From the NCBI GenBank assembly GCA_945881915.1, contig CAMCVW010000003.1, positions 80,346-144,345 on the forward strand: a stretch of 64,000 bases of DNA, read 5' to 3'. The stretch comes from Thermoflexus hugenholtzii JAD2. GTDB lineage: Bacteria > Chloroflexota > Chloroflexia > Chloroflexales > Roseiflexaceae. Below the pieces are notes generated by a model. That model did not search any database and was not told the origin of the DNA. It saw nothing but the letters and a program-made list of their open reading frames with translations. This document shows, in pieces, positions 54,278 to 63,766 of this stretch; position 1 is the first letter of the stretch, and the number at the start of each line of letters is the position of its first letter. A program made the translations under genes and the position numbers.

Positions 54278-55363
54278 ATGCGAACACCAGTAGATCTCTA
54301 TATCTTGCATGCATTGCCCGGATTTGATGCAATTGTTGCTGAAGAACTCAAGCGCCTTCCTGAAAAAGCCGTCATCCAGGATCAACTCGTCCATGCTGGG
54401 CGGAATGGGATGATTATCATCGCATACGCTGGCGACGTCGAAGACTTACTTGAACTACGTACTATTGATGATGTATTCATACTCGTTGCACAGTATGATG
54501 ACCTCCCGCCAAAGTACTCAGCCCTCAAGATGATCAAAGAACGTCTTCTCCTAAATACGCTCATTACCACAGCGACAGCGAAAGTTCGCGCGATGTATCC
54601 CAAACGGGGTGGCGAAGGCAAACTTCGGTACCGGGTTATTTCTCGTCAACAAGGGTTGATGCCGTATCGGCGTGTCGATCTTCAAGAAACGGTACAGAAG
54701 GCGATAGGGCAACGTGAGGATTTTCGCTGGCACGTCGCAGACATCGGTATCGAGTTTTGGGTCACTCAATCTGAAGAAACAGCACTCATTGGCTTACGCG
54801 TCAGCGACGAGACAATGCGCCACCGCACGTACAAAATAAACCACATCGAAGCTTCACTTCGGCCTACTGCAGCTGCAGCACTCGTTATGTTAACCAAACC
54901 CAAACCACACGATGTGTTTCTTGATCCGATGTGTGGTGCAGGGACGACATTGATAGAACGTGCCTTAGCGGGGCGCTACACCGACATCATCGGTGGCGAT
55001 ATTAGCGCTGCAGCGACGGAACAAGCACGTGCAAACATTGGCAACAAATACAAACCCATTCGTGTCGAAGAGTGGGATGCCCGTGCCCTGCCGATTGACG
55101 AAGGTTCCGTCACCGCAGTGACCTGCAATCTGCCATTCGGGGTTCAGATTAGCACTCCAGAAGAAAACCGCCGGCTGTACCCGGCCGTCATGAAAGAACT
55201 CAAGCGGGTCATGGCACTCGGTGCTCGGGCAGCCATTATGACGAGCGATACCCGCGCATTGACACGCGCCCTCGAACGGACGAGTGGAATGTATGTGGAC
55301 ACCGCGCACACGGTCGTCGTTCTTGGCCGGCGCACGCAAATTGTAGTTTTTCAAAAACGCTAA
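54278..55363 (+). CDS. THUMP-domain RNA methyltransferase (Trm14/TrmN/RlmL-like)
   Basis: A 361-residue SAM-dependent methyltransferase. A THUMP-like RNA-binding N-terminal half is followed by a Rossmann methyltransferase with [14 protein letters not shown] (motif I) and the catalytic TCNLPFG (NPPF/Y type), which methylates an exocyclic amino group of guanine. By length it fits the tRNA m2G Trm14/TrmN group. It converges on the kynureninase gene across a long hairpin. Confidence 0.9.
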   Translation: MRTPVDLYILHALPGFDAIVAEELKRLPEKAVIQDQLVHAGRNGMIIIAYAGDVEDLLELRTIDDVFILVAQYDDLPPKYSALKMIKERLLLNTLITTATAKVRAMYPKRGGEGKLRYRVISRQQGLMPYRRVDLQETVQKAIGQREDFRWHVADIGIEFWVTQSEETALIGLRVSDETMRHRTYKINHIEASLRPTAAAALVMLTKPKPHDVFLDPMCGAGTTLIERALAGRYTDIIGGDISAAATEQARANIGNKYKPIRVEEWDARALPIDEGSVTAVTCNLPFGVQISTPEENRRLYPAVMKELKRVMALGARAAIMTSDTRALTRALERTSGMYVDTAHTVVVLGRRTQIVVFQKR

Positions 55364-55378
55364 CTTGTCTGCTAATGA

Positions 55379-55418
55379 GAACAACCCCCGCTGCTCGGCT
55401 GAGCAGCGGGGGTTGTTC
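55379..55418. terminator. Long convergent hairpin, likely bidirectional terminator
   Basis: ACAACCCCCGCTGCTC pairs perfectly with GAGCAGCGGGGGTTGT over GGCT, and two more pairs extend the stem to 18 bp. It lies between the converging methyltransferase and kynureninase genes. There is no long T-run on either side, so termination efficiency is uncertain. Confidence 0.7.
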
Positions 55419-55433
55419 AACGTATACCACTAC

Positions 55434-56720
55434 CTAGGTGACTGCTTTGCGAGCAGCCGGATACTTGTGGTGTGTTCCCGCAACAACCGTTGCGCGGATA
55501 CGGTCGACACCATCCCACACCTCGACAAAAGATGTGGTCAACGGACTCAACCCCAAACGGAGGTTGTCAGGTTCTCGGAAATCAGGAATGACTTTTTGCT
55601 CTGCAATCAACGCTTGATTAATCTGATATCCGAGTGGATGACGAATGCTCACATGGGAGCCGCGTTTCGCTGCATCGCGCGGTGAACCAAGAGAAAATCC
55701 TAGTTCGGCCAGATGACTATCGTACAGGGCAATGAGGTATTCAGTGAGTGCGATGGATTTTTCACGGATTGCATGCATACCAACCGGAACAAGCATGTCC
55801 AGTGATGCTTCAACAGCAGATAACGCCAACATCGGTGGTGTTCCCGCCAGAAACCGGTCTATGCCATCCGCTGGAGTATAGTCTATGTCAAAGGCAAACG
55901 GCGATTTCTGGCCAAACCAGCCCCATATCGGTGACGTGACGTGTGCTTGGATATTCTTGTTGACGTAGATGAATGCAGGCGCACCCGGTCCACCGTTTAA
56001 AAACTTGTAGCAGCACCCTACGGCAAAATCAACGTTCCAACCATCAAGCTGCATCGGTACCGCACCTGCCGAATGGCTCAGATCCCAGACAACCAGTGCT
56101 CCGACTTCATGTGCACGCCGTGTAATCTCTTGCATGTCGTAGATGAAGCCACTCTTGAACGTGACATGCGATAAGCATACCAACGCGGTATCTGTGGTAA
56201 TCGCCGCTGCGATTGCGTCTGGAGTCACAGTCAACTCCGCATCATGCGACTGCACGAGACGGAGTGTGTGCGTATTGCCGTAGTGCGTTATCGCAGCTTG
56301 CAATATATACAAATCGGAAGGAAAATTCATCGCATCACTCACAACCGTGTGCTTTCCTGGTCGTGCATGGAGCGCAGCCATGACTGCTTTGTAGAGATTC
56401 ACAGAGGTCGAATCACACGCTAAGACTTGGCCTGCTGCTGCGCCAATGAGGGAGCCTATTTTGTCGCCCACGCGGTGTGGTGCGTCATACCATCCGGTAC
56501 CCCAACCACGAATGAGTTGAGTTCCCCATTCTTGTTGGATGACGTTCTGGAGATGATTCATCGTTTTCTTGGGCAGACGGCCGAGTGAATTGCCATCAAA
56601 GTAGACCAATTCCGGATCAGTGATGACAAACAATTCACGGTAGGGTGCAAGTGGATCGTTTGAATCAGCAAGCACGGCCCCAGCACGGCCTGCTTCAGAA
56701 CGAACAGCGCTATACGCCAT
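55434..56720 (-). CDS. kynU: Kynureninase
   Basis: A 428-residue PLP enzyme hydrolysing kynurenine to anthranilate and alanine (or 3-hydroxykynurenine to 3-hydroxyanthranilate). It has YFDGNSLGRLPK at residues 40-51, the GWGTGWYDAPHRVGDKIG segment, the PLP Asp in VVWDLSHSAGA (D213) and the Schiff-base K239 in CCYKFLNGGPG. GAGGAGG precedes the ATG, overlapping the DAHP synthase stop by 11 nt. It is the last gene of the PadR-aminotransferase-MFS-DAHP operon. Confidence 0.97.
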   Translation of the reverse strand: MAYSAVRSEAGRAGAVLADSNDPLAPYRELFVITDPELVYFDGNSLGRLPKKTMNHLQNVIQQEWGTQLIRGWGTGWYDAPHRVGDKIGSLIGAAAGQVLACDSTSVNLYKAVMAALHARPGKHTVVSDAMNFPSDLYILQAAITHYGNTHTLRLVQSHDAELTVTPDAIAAAITTDTALVCLSHVTFKSGFIYDMQEITRRAHEVGALVVWDLSHSAGAVPMQLDGWNVDFAVGCCYKFLNGGPGAPAFIYVNKNIQAHVTSPIWGWFGQKSPFAFDIDYTPADGIDRFLAGTPPMLALSAVEASLDMLVPVGMHAIREKSIALTEYLIALYDSHLAELGFSLGSPRDAAKRGSHVSIRHPLGYQINQALIAEQKVIPDFREPDNLRLGLSPLTTSFVEVWDGVDRIRATVVAGTHHKYPAARKAVT

Positions 56721-57750
56721 TGTATGCCTCCTCAAGCATTGCGACGGTCTCGTTCCAACCGACACACGCATCGGTCACCGAGACGCCATAGGTAAGAGCT
56801 GAAAGATCGCTGCCTATGGATTGCTTTCCTTCGGAGAGATTACTTTCGACCATCATACCAATCATTTGTGACACGCCGGCTTTGCGCATGGCCAATCCTT
56901 CACGCCAGACGACACGTTGTTTTGTGAAATCTGAACCAGAGTTGGCGTGGGAGCAATCAATCATTACTGCAGGAGCGAGCTTAGACGCAGCCATGAGCTC
57001 TATTGTTTTGGTGACGCTTTGGTTGTCGTAGTTCGGCCCGAGTCTGCTGCCGCGGAGAATGACAAACCCATCGGGATTACCTGCTGTTTTGACGACTGCA
57101 CCGAGGCCATCTTGCGTGATGCCCAAAAAACTATGTGGAGCTGCGGCTGAAATACATGCATGGACGGCGACATCAAAACTCCCGTCTGTACCGTTTTTAA
57201 ATCCGACGGGCATCGATAATCCACTTGCCAGTGCACGATGCATCTGCGACTCCGTTGTTCTCGCGCCAATCGCCGCCAAAACGACGAGATCAGAGGTGTA
57301 TTGTGCGCTAATGGGATCAAGCATTTCTGTAGCAGTTGGCAGTCCCATTGCAGTTATTTCGCCGAGGATGCTGCGAGCGACTTCGAGACCAGCAGCCATA
57401 TCGAACGAACCATCCAAATGGGGATCATTGATGAGGCCGCGCCAACCAACGGTTGTACGCGGTTTTTCGAGGTATACACGCATCACGACAACCAAGCGAT
57501 CGCGCATCCGTGCGGCAATTGCAGCGAGTTTGCCAGCGTATTCGCGGGCTGCATCAATGTCATGAATGGAACATGGTCCAATGACGACCAAGAGACGGGA
57601 ATCTTCGCCATTCACAATTCGCCGAATTGCTTGACGCGATTCATACACCGTCGTCATCATACTTGGTGTCAGTGCGTATTTTTCTTTGAGTTGCCGGGGT
57701 GACGGCATTGCATTCATCTCCAGTACACGGACGTCATCTACCAGACTCAT
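56710..57750 (-). CDS. DAHP synthase, class I (AroF/G/H type)
   Basis: A 346-residue enzyme making 3-deoxy-D-arabino-heptulosonate 7-phosphate, the entry to aromatic biosynthesis. VVIGPCSIHD holds the metal Cys, followed by RVYLEKPRTTVGWRGLINDP, GARTTESQMHR and DCSHANSGSD, the standard E. coli-type set. GAGGAGGG precedes the ATG. Its presence beside kynureninase and aminotransferases rather than with aro genes suggests a dedicated copy feeding a product pathway. The 11-nt overlap with kynU implies coupled translation. Confidence 0.96.
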   Translation of the reverse strand: MSLVDDVRVLEMNAMPSPRQLKEKYALTPSMMTTVYESRQAIRRIVNGEDSRLLVVIGPCSIHDIDAAREYAGKLAAIAARMRDRLVVVMRVYLEKPRTTVGWRGLINDPHLDGSFDMAAGLEVARSILGEITAMGLPTATEMLDPISAQYTSDLVVLAAIGARTTESQMHRALASGLSMPVGFKNGTDGSFDVAVHACISAAAPHSFLGITQDGLGAVVKTAGNPDGFVILRGSRLGPNYDNQSVTKTIELMAASKLAPAVMIDCSHANSGSDFTKQRVVWREGLAMRKAGVSQMIGMMVESNLSEGKQSIGSDLSALTYGVSVTDACVGWNETVAMLEEAYNGV

Positions 57751-57761
57751 GTGCCCTCCTC

Positions 57762-59015
57762 TTATACCTGTGCCACTATTGGCATTCGAATGCGATAGAC
57801 GAGCAGTGCCGAAAAAAGCACCATCACTCCGCCGGCAGCGAAAATGTAAAATTCGTCTACCTGTGCAACCATCAAAATGGGAGTGAGTAGGGGAATGATA
57901 ATCCCACGAACCCCAGCAACGACATGCAGTGCGGCGAAGTATGTTTCGAGCTTGGAACGATCTGCCAATGCGATAGCGGTATTCGTGAAGCCTAAATCGA
58001 ACCCGCCGAACACTAATCCTTGCGCGATGAACGCAGGGACGAGCCACCAGAACGACGTAGCAAACATAAATGAAAACGGCATCAGCGCAGCAGCGAGAAT
58101 ACTAATGAGCAAGACAAACAATGGACCGCGTCTATCAATCATCCCACCCCAAATAAAGTTGCCCATTAACCAGGTCACTGATTGCAGTGTCCCTAGGTAT
58201 CCTACTTCGGTGTATGTCAATTGCAGGCGCGATACCTGTACAACGGCATATAAGGGAGCACCGATCAACGTTCCACACCCGAAAATTGTATTCATGATGA
58301 GAAAGATGACGAATGGTCGATTGCGACTTAATTCGGTCATCACCTGTCGGAACGTGGGACGCACATGGGTAGGATGAACGACCGCTGGTGCATCATTACC
58401 AGCCAATTTACCAAAGGTATAGTTCGCTGCGAGACCACAGATTGCGATTGCAGGAAGAATGATGGTATAGCCGAATGAGTCCAACAACCATCCCGCAATC
58501 GGGGTCATCATCAGAATAGCAGCGGTCATCCCTATCCGCACAAATCCCATGATGCGACCACGTAGATTGTCGGGGTAGAGTCGCTCCAACAAACGGACGT
58601 AGCCCGGGGCAGGTACGAGTTCACAAATCCAAAAAACACCAATCAACACCATAAACAGCGTGACATTCGAGCCCACGAACGGCACCAAGAGAAGCATGCT
58701 CCGCCCGACATACCAAAACATGGTCGAAATTTTGATGATGCGATAGCGTTGAAAAAGTGCTGCAGAGATGGGAGTAAATATCAGACCAAGGGATTGGAAC
58801 ACCACATAGACCGAGAGGTGATCGCTCGATGCGCCCATGTTACGCAATATCACAGGAAAAAAGCCGATAGACGTCGCCCAAAATAGACCAAAGAGCATAC
58901 CAGCGACGGTTTCGGTCCACACGTTGTGGCGCAATTCTGCATTCATCGGGCCGAGCATACGATGCTCGACCCGATGCAACATTGCAGTAACTATGGATGG
59001 GCGGGGTGTACTCAT
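57762..59015 (-). CDS. MFS transporter of the aromatic operon
   Basis: A 417-residue twelve-helix major facilitator. RNMGASSDHLSVYVVFQSLG and the loop ALFQRYRIIKIS (motif A variant) are in the first half; the centre has a hydrophilic loop around residue 200. The start overlaps the stop of the aminotransferase gene by 4 bp and the stop lies 11 bp ahead of DAHP synthase. It likely exports or imports the compound handled by the operon. Confidence 0.88.
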   Translation of the reverse strand: MSTPRPSIVTAMLHRVEHRMLGPMNAELRHNVWTETVAGMLFGLFWATSIGFFPVILRNMGASSDHLSVYVVFQSLGLIFTPISAALFQRYRIIKISTMFWYVGRSMLLLVPFVGSNVTLFMVLIGVFWICELVPAPGYVRLLERLYPDNLRGRIMGFVRIGMTAAILMMTPIAGWLLDSFGYTIILPAIAICGLAANYTFGKLAGNDAPAVVHPTHVRPTFRQVMTELSRNRPFVIFLIMNTIFGCGTLIGAPLYAVVQVSRLQLTYTEVGYLGTLQSVTWLMGNFIWGGMIDRRGPLFVLLISILAAALMPFSFMFATSFWWLVPAFIAQGLVFGGFDLGFTNTAIALADRSKLETYFAALHVVAGVRGIIIPLLTPILMVAQVDEFYIFAAGGVMVLFSALLVYRIRMPIVAQV

Positions 59016-60217
59016 GCCTCTGCGCGCACCGCGTGCATTGCAGCACCGAGTCGGGCAATACCTTCAGAAATGTTTGCATCGTTCTGGTAACTAAACGCAA
59101 GTCGTATTTCGTTTTGGCCTTGACCATTTGCATAGCAACCCGCACCCGGCAAGAATGCAACTTTGTGCTCACGTGCTTTGGATACGACTTTAGCCGTCGG
59201 CATATCAGCGGGCAGATAACAATAGATGAAGAATCCACCCTGGGGTATCTCGTAGCGAACATCGCTCGGGAATGACTTCTTCATCGCAGCTAACATGACA
59301 TTCCGTTTGCGAATGTAGGTCTTGTTCAACACACTGATGTGGGTGTCGAGTTTACCGTCTGCAGCGAAGCGTTCGACCATACGAGTCAAAAACGGACCAC
59401 TTGAACCTTCGATCTTGAACTTGTTGATGCGTTTGATGACTGCGTCCGGACCGGTGCAGTATGCCATTCGCACACCAGGAGCAAGAATTTTCGAAAACGT
59501 TGCGACGTGGATGACCCAGCCCTTGGTGTCCAACGCTGCCAACTGGGGCAATGCTTCGCCTTCGAAGCGAAGGTCACCGTATGCATCGTCTTCCAGTATC
59601 AATACGCCGTACTGTTCGGCGAGTGCAACCAACCGTTTGCGATTCGCCAACGGCATCAGGGTACCCGTCGGATTTTGGTATGTCGGAGTTGTGTAAATGA
59701 ACTTCGGATGAATCTTGCGTGATTTCAGATCCTTGAGCATGGTTTCGAGCGCGTCGATATCCATGCCATCGGCACGAACCGGAACGGTTTCAATTTTGGC
59801 GCCCGCCTCCTGAAAGGAGCGAACTGCACCAATGAAACACGGGCCTTCGACGATGACCGTGTCACCTGGATCTACCAAAATTTGTGGAATCAATGCCAGA
59901 ATCTGACTCGAACCATACGAAATCATGGTGTTTGCTGTTGTCGCAGACGTAACCCCACGCGCATGCAAACGGTCGACGACAAGTTTCACAAGTCCAGGAT
60001 ACGTGGGACCGTAATTGAGTGCACCGTTGACGTCTTCAGCTAGAATTTCTGCGGTCGCATCGACGAGTTGCTTCACCGGGAAGTGTTCCGGATCTGCAAA
60101 GCCATATGCGAGGCTAATCGTTCCCTCGGCTTCATCACCCCAACTCCCAGATTCAGCGACGGTCTTGGCCCGGGTGGAAAACAACGCATCCAGGGAATGC
60201 TGCGCATTGATGGTCAT
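59012..60217 (-). CDS. PLP aminotransferase, LysN/kynurenine-aminotransferase-like (copy 2)
   Basis: A 401-residue fold-type I aminotransferase without an N-terminal DNA-binding domain. It has LNYGPTYPGLVKLV, ISYGSSQIL, YTTPTYQNPTGTLMPL and the Schiff-base K243 in ATFSKILAPGVRMAY. The group includes 2-aminoadipate and aromatic/kynurenine aminotransferases. AAAGGAG precedes the ATG. It is clearly paralogous to the adjacent gene at 60282 (same motifs in the same order), so they arose by tandem duplication. Confidence 0.93.
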   Translation of the reverse strand: MTINAQHSLDALFSTRAKTVAESGSWGDEAEGTISLAYGFADPEHFPVKQLVDATAEILAEDVNGALNYGPTYPGLVKLVVDRLHARGVTSATTANTMISYGSSQILALIPQILVDPGDTVIVEGPCFIGAVRSFQEAGAKIETVPVRADGMDIDALETMLKDLKSRKIHPKFIYTTPTYQNPTGTLMPLANRKRLVALAEQYGVLILEDDAYGDLRFEGEALPQLAALDTKGWVIHVATFSKILAPGVRMAYCTGPDAVIKRINKFKIEGSSGPFLTRMVERFAADGKLDTHISVLNKTYIRKRNVMLAAMKKSFPSDVRYEIPQGGFFIYCYLPADMPTAKVVSKAREHKVAFLPGAGCYANGQGQNEIRLAFSYQNDANISEGIARLGAAMHAVRAEA

Positions 60218-60281
60218 AGTCTCTCCTTTGAGGGTGATGTGACTGTCGTAATTGTATCAGAAACCCAGTTTTCCTGTTGCC

Positions 60282-61502
60282 TTAGCTGTTCCGGGCGCGT
60301 AGTTCACGCATGGCAGCGCCAATGCGGGTAATCCCGGTGACGAGGTTTGGTGTAGTCTGGAAGCTGAACGCAATACGCATTTCGTGCGTGCCTTGACCGT
60401 TGGCATAGCCGGTTGTACCAGGCAAGAAGGATGCCCCATGCGCGATAGCGATATCGTTCAATGGCACCGCTGGCAAATCCTGTGGGAGATACCCGTAGAC
60501 GAAAAAACCACCTTCGGGAACATTTGTACGAACATCTTTCGGGAAATGTTCTGCAATCGCCGCAACCATCGCCGTACTCTTTGCAGCATAATGGCTCCGA
60601 AGTGACGAGATATGACGGTCTAACCAACCATCCTGGGCCATATATGACACCAATCGTGTGACAAACGTCCCACAATCGCTTTCACTTTTAAAAGCGCGCA
60701 ACCGTTTCATTACTGCAGGAGGTCCATACGCCCACGCCATGCGTATGCCAGGAGCAAGAATTTTCGAAAACGTCCCAATGTGCAACACCCATTCGCTACC
60801 AGGCAGCGTCAGCATTGAAGGTGAGTTGTGCTCCTTGAAGTGCAAATCGCCGTATGCGTCGTCTTCAACGACCAATACACCGAATTCTGCGGCGAGTGCA
60901 ACCAAGCGCGCCCGTGCAATTGCGGGCATCAAAGTCCCGGTCGGGTTTTGAAACGTCGGTATGGTGTAGATGAATTTCGGTCGAATATTGCGGTGCTGCA
61001 AATCGAGCAGACACGCTGCGAGTGCCTCGATGTCCATACCTTGAGGCCCTACAGGGATTGTTTCGATGTGTGCACCAGCAGCTGCAAAATATTCGACCGC
61101 ACCCAAAAATGTTGGTCCCTCAACAATAATCGTGTCGCCCGGTTCGACAAATATCTGCGGGAGCAACCCGAGCACTTGACTCGATCCGTACGTAATCATG
61201 AGTTGGCTTGGGTCAACAGAAACACCGCGTCGTTCGAGTCGCTGCTGGACGACAGCGAGCAACCGCGCATCCGCCGGGGCATAGTTCATCACTGCATCGA
61301 CGTCTTCAGCGAGGAGACCAGCGACCGACGCAGTGATCTGTTGCGCTGGGAATATATGCGGGTCGGCGTCACCAAATGCTAAGCTGATTGTCTCGGGGGT
61401 TTCATTCGGGAGATCCACGAGAATCGACGATTGATGTGCAACTCGTTGGGCTGCTTTTGAAAAAAGCTGTTCATAGTGCCCACCATCTGGATTGAGGGTC
61501 AT
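60282..61502 (-). CDS. PLP aminotransferase, LysN/kynurenine-aminotransferase-like (copy 1)
   Basis: A 406-residue paralogue of the neighbouring aminotransferase: MNYAPADARLLAVV, ITYGSSQVLGLLPQ, YTIPTFQNPTGTLMP and K247 in GTFSKILAPGIRMAW. All PLP contacts are retained. GGAGGAAG precedes the ATG, which overlaps the PadR stop by 4 bp. The two enzymes differ in the substrate loop (MNYAPAD against LNYGPTY), hinting at different amino donors or acceptors, such as kynurenine and an aromatic or alpha-aminoadipate-like acid; this is inference. Confidence 0.93.
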   Translation of the reverse strand: MTLNPDGGHYEQLFSKAAQRVAHQSSILVDLPNETPETISLAFGDADPHIFPAQQITASVAGLLAEDVDAVMNYAPADARLLAVVQQRLERRGVSVDPSQLMITYGSSQVLGLLPQIFVEPGDTIIVEGPTFLGAVEYFAAAGAHIETIPVGPQGMDIEALAACLLDLQHRNIRPKFIYTIPTFQNPTGTLMPAIARARLVALAAEFGVLVVEDDAYGDLHFKEHNSPSMLTLPGSEWVLHIGTFSKILAPGIRMAWAYGPPAVMKRLRAFKSESDCGTFVTRLVSYMAQDGWLDRHISSLRSHYAAKSTAMVAAIAEHFPKDVRTNVPEGGFFVYGYLPQDLPAVPLNDIAIAHGASFLPGTTGYANGQGTHEMRIAFSFQTTPNLVTGITRIGAAMRELRARNS

Positions 61503-62053
61503 ACTTCCTCCGTTACATCGAGAATAAAAGGGTATGGTGTCGGTTGATATTCTTCCATCCATGCTATGGTTGCTTGGATTTGTCCATATCTATACCGTTG
61601 AACCGCATGCACAAATGGGTCGGAACTTACGACGGTCGAACATTGACGCAACCATTCGTTGCACCGCAGAACTTGGTTCGCATATAACGTCGCGACTGCA
61701 TCCGGACCTTGTAATGTACAGAAGTACAGTTTTGCAAGAAATTCGATGCGCATGTCACGCGCATGAGCTACTGACGCACGACACCATACGTGGAACACGA
61801 CTTCACCGTGTGCAGTGCATGTGAGCATCCGCTTCCCACGCCCGTCGTCATCGCTGTCGAAGCCACCGATGAACCCTGCTTCGACCATACGAGCCACGAT
61901 GGCATAAAAGGCACTCTGTTTTATGTGCCATATCTTGCCAAGGCTCGAATCGACAATGGTTTGATGCAGTGCATAGGCATGCATCGGCACTGCCGATAAG
62001 AACCCCAGGACTGTATACTCATATGTGAATGTCGTTTTTTGACGTGGACTCAT
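61499..62053 (-). CDS. PadR family transcriptional regulator
   Basis: A 184-residue winged-helix regulator: YTVLGFLSAVPMHAYALHQTI, IWHIKQSAFYAIVARMVEAG and a C-terminal helical dimerisation domain (LYANQVLRCNEWLRQC) match PadR, a family that often senses phenolic or aromatic compounds. The start has only a weak Shine-Dalgarno; longer in-frame starts lie over the divergent gene and are not preferred. It heads the operon and is divergent from the MmpS-like gene by 45 bp, so it could control both. Confidence 0.88.
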   Translation of the reverse strand: MSPRQKTTFTYEYTVLGFLSAVPMHAYALHQTIVDSSLGKIWHIKQSAFYAIVARMVEAGFIGGFDSDDDGRGKRMLTCTAHGEVVFHVWCRASVAHARDMRIEFLAKLYFCTLQGPDAVATLYANQVLRCNEWLRQCSTVVSSDPFVHAVQRYRYGQIQATIAWMEEYQPTPYPFILDVTEEV

Positions 62054-62098
62054 ATTAATTCTATGATACACAATCGTAGCCACATCCGGGGAGGTCAC

Positions 62099-62518
62099 AT
62101 GTCTGATTTCGACGAAAAAACTCATTATCTGACAGGAATCGCACGTTCGCGTCGCATGGCAATCATCTTTGTGTCGCTCGCATTGATTATCGGAGCCGTT
62201 GGAGCCAGATTTCAAGATCGTGGTATGGAAGTCGCCAAAGACCCGCCCAGCGCCCGTATCGATTATGCTGTAACTGGCACAGCAACCAATGTGCGTATCA
62301 TTTATGTCAATGATTTAGCATACCGAACTGAGAAAATTGGCACTCCTCCATGGAAATTTGGCTTTCGCGCAAGACAAGGCCGGACACTGGAAGTCCAGGT
62401 AGATAATTTGACCCAACAAGGGACCATAGGGTGCGAAATTCGTGCATACGGAAACGTTATCTATTCCGTTGCCGAAACCAGCGATGCCACGATAACGTGT
62501 GCAACAATCGTTCCATAG
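62099..62518 (+). CDS. MmpS-like membrane-anchored protein
   Basis: A 139-residue protein: a short cytoplasmic tail, one membrane helix (AIIFVSLALIIGAVGA), and an extracytoplasmic beta domain with ARIDYAVTGTATNVRIIYVN, PPWKFGFRARQG and a pair of Cys (GCEIRAYG, ATITCATI) as in the MmpS family of transport accessory proteins. GGGGAGG at 62088-62094 precedes the ATG. It leads the operon with an MFS transporter 12 bp downstream, where MmpS proteins usually accompany MmpL (RND) exporters instead. Confidence 0.75.
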   Translation: MSDFDEKTHYLTGIARSRRMAIIFVSLALIIGAVGARFQDRGMEVAKDPPSARIDYAVTGTATNVRIIYVNDLAYRTEKIGTPPWKFGFRARQGRTLEVQVDNLTQQGTIGCEIRAYGNVIYSVAETSDATITCATIVP

Positions 62519-62530
62519 AATTGAGGCTGT

Positions 62531-63766
62531 GTGCGTTTTCCGACGTTTCGCTGGGTATTCGTGGCATTTGCACTCGGTAATCTCGGCGCAGTTTTTCTCC
62601 GTTCAGCCAATGCCGTGATTGCACCAGATTTGATGCGTGATATTGGTCTCAACGCGGAACAGCTTGGAAGTATGACGAGCTTTTACTACATCACTTTTGC
62701 ATTGATGCAACTCCCACTCGGAGCTGCACTCGATCGTTATGGGTCACGCTTTGTCATTCCAGTGTTGATGATCCCAGCCATCATTGGATGTCTCGTCTAT
62801 GCGCGTGCGACGTCGTACCCTGAAGTCGCGGCTGGTCGACTCCTGATTGGTGTCGGCACCGCTGGAGGACTCATGGGCGCGGTAAAGACGTTCGGCAATT
62901 GGGTGCCTGCGAATCGTCTCTCGACGATGACAACTTCGATGATGGCGCTGGGTGGCATTGGTGGCATTATGACAACCTCGCCAATGGCGTGGGTCAACGC
63001 ACAATATGGTTGGCAAAACATTTTTTATGGCAGTGCGGGGATTGTCACCATCATTGCACTAAGCATCTGGGCATGGACCCGTGATTCCCCCCCGACAAGC
63101 ACGACGATCCGCTCAACGGGCAATACGTTCGAAGGTTTTGTTGCTATCTATACCAATGCAGCATTCTGGCGCATGGCGCCGTTGTATTTTTCTATGTTGG
63201 GCACGCTGTTGGCCGTACAGACACTCTGGGCGGGTCCGTTCCTGTATGATGTGCTTTCATATTCCGCTCCACAAGCTGGGTCAGCCCTGCTCATGATGGG
63301 CATCGGGGCCATACTTGGGTACGGGTGCAGTGGTCCTCTGGCAGACAGGTACGGCGCCCCGTGGATGCTCGTCGCTGCCCAGGTATTGTTGATCGTGACC
63401 TTAGCAGTGTTTGTCGGGACACCGCATATTCCTTCACAAGGACTGGTAGCGTTGCTCTATCTGTGTTTCAGTCTAGGAGCAGCATTTAACGTCATCCTGT
63501 TGCCTCAAGCGCGCAAACTTTTTGCAGTCCAAATGAGTGGACGAGCGGCAACAGCGCTGAATATCTTTGGCTTCATCGGTGCGTTCTTCTTCCAACGAAG
63601 TATGGGGTATGTCATCGAATTTCATGGAAGAGACGCCGCCGGACAATATCTCACCATAGGGTATCAATGGGCCTTTGCCATCCCACTGGTGTGTGCGGTA
63701 GGAGCACTCCTCAATTACCTCCCGATTGTATTTGCAACCCGAAAGAAAGGACTACACGATGCCTAA
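62531..63766 (+). CDS. MFS transporter
   Basis: A 411-residue transporter with twelve helices. It starts at GTG with GAGG at 62523-62526. Motif A is well conserved (GAALDRYGSRFVIP) and again in the second half (GPLADRYGAPWML). RLLIGVGTAGGLMGAVK resembles the nitrate/phthalate-type MFS pattern. It lies 12 bp after the MmpS-like gene and its stop overlaps the ferredoxin start by 8 nt (ATGCCTAA), so all three are coupled. Confidence 0.9.
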   Translation: MRFPTFRWVFVAFALGNLGAVFLRSANAVIAPDLMRDIGLNAEQLGSMTSFYYITFALMQLPLGAALDRYGSRFVIPVLMIPAIIGCLVYARATSYPEVAAGRLLIGVGTAGGLMGAVKTFGNWVPANRLSTMTTSMMALGGIGGIMTTSPMAWVNAQYGWQNIFYGSAGIVTIIALSIWAWTRDSPPTSTTIRSTGNTFEGFVAIYTNAAFWRMAPLYFSMLGTLLAVQTLWAGPFLYDVLSYSAPQAGSALLMMGIGAILGYGCSGPLADRYGAPWMLVAAQVLLIVTLAVFVGTPHIPSQGLVALLYLCFSLGAAFNVILLPQARKLFAVQMSGRAATALNIFGFIGAFFFQRSMGYVIEFHGRDAAGQYLTIGYQWAFAIPLVCAVGALLNYLPIVFATRKKGLHDA

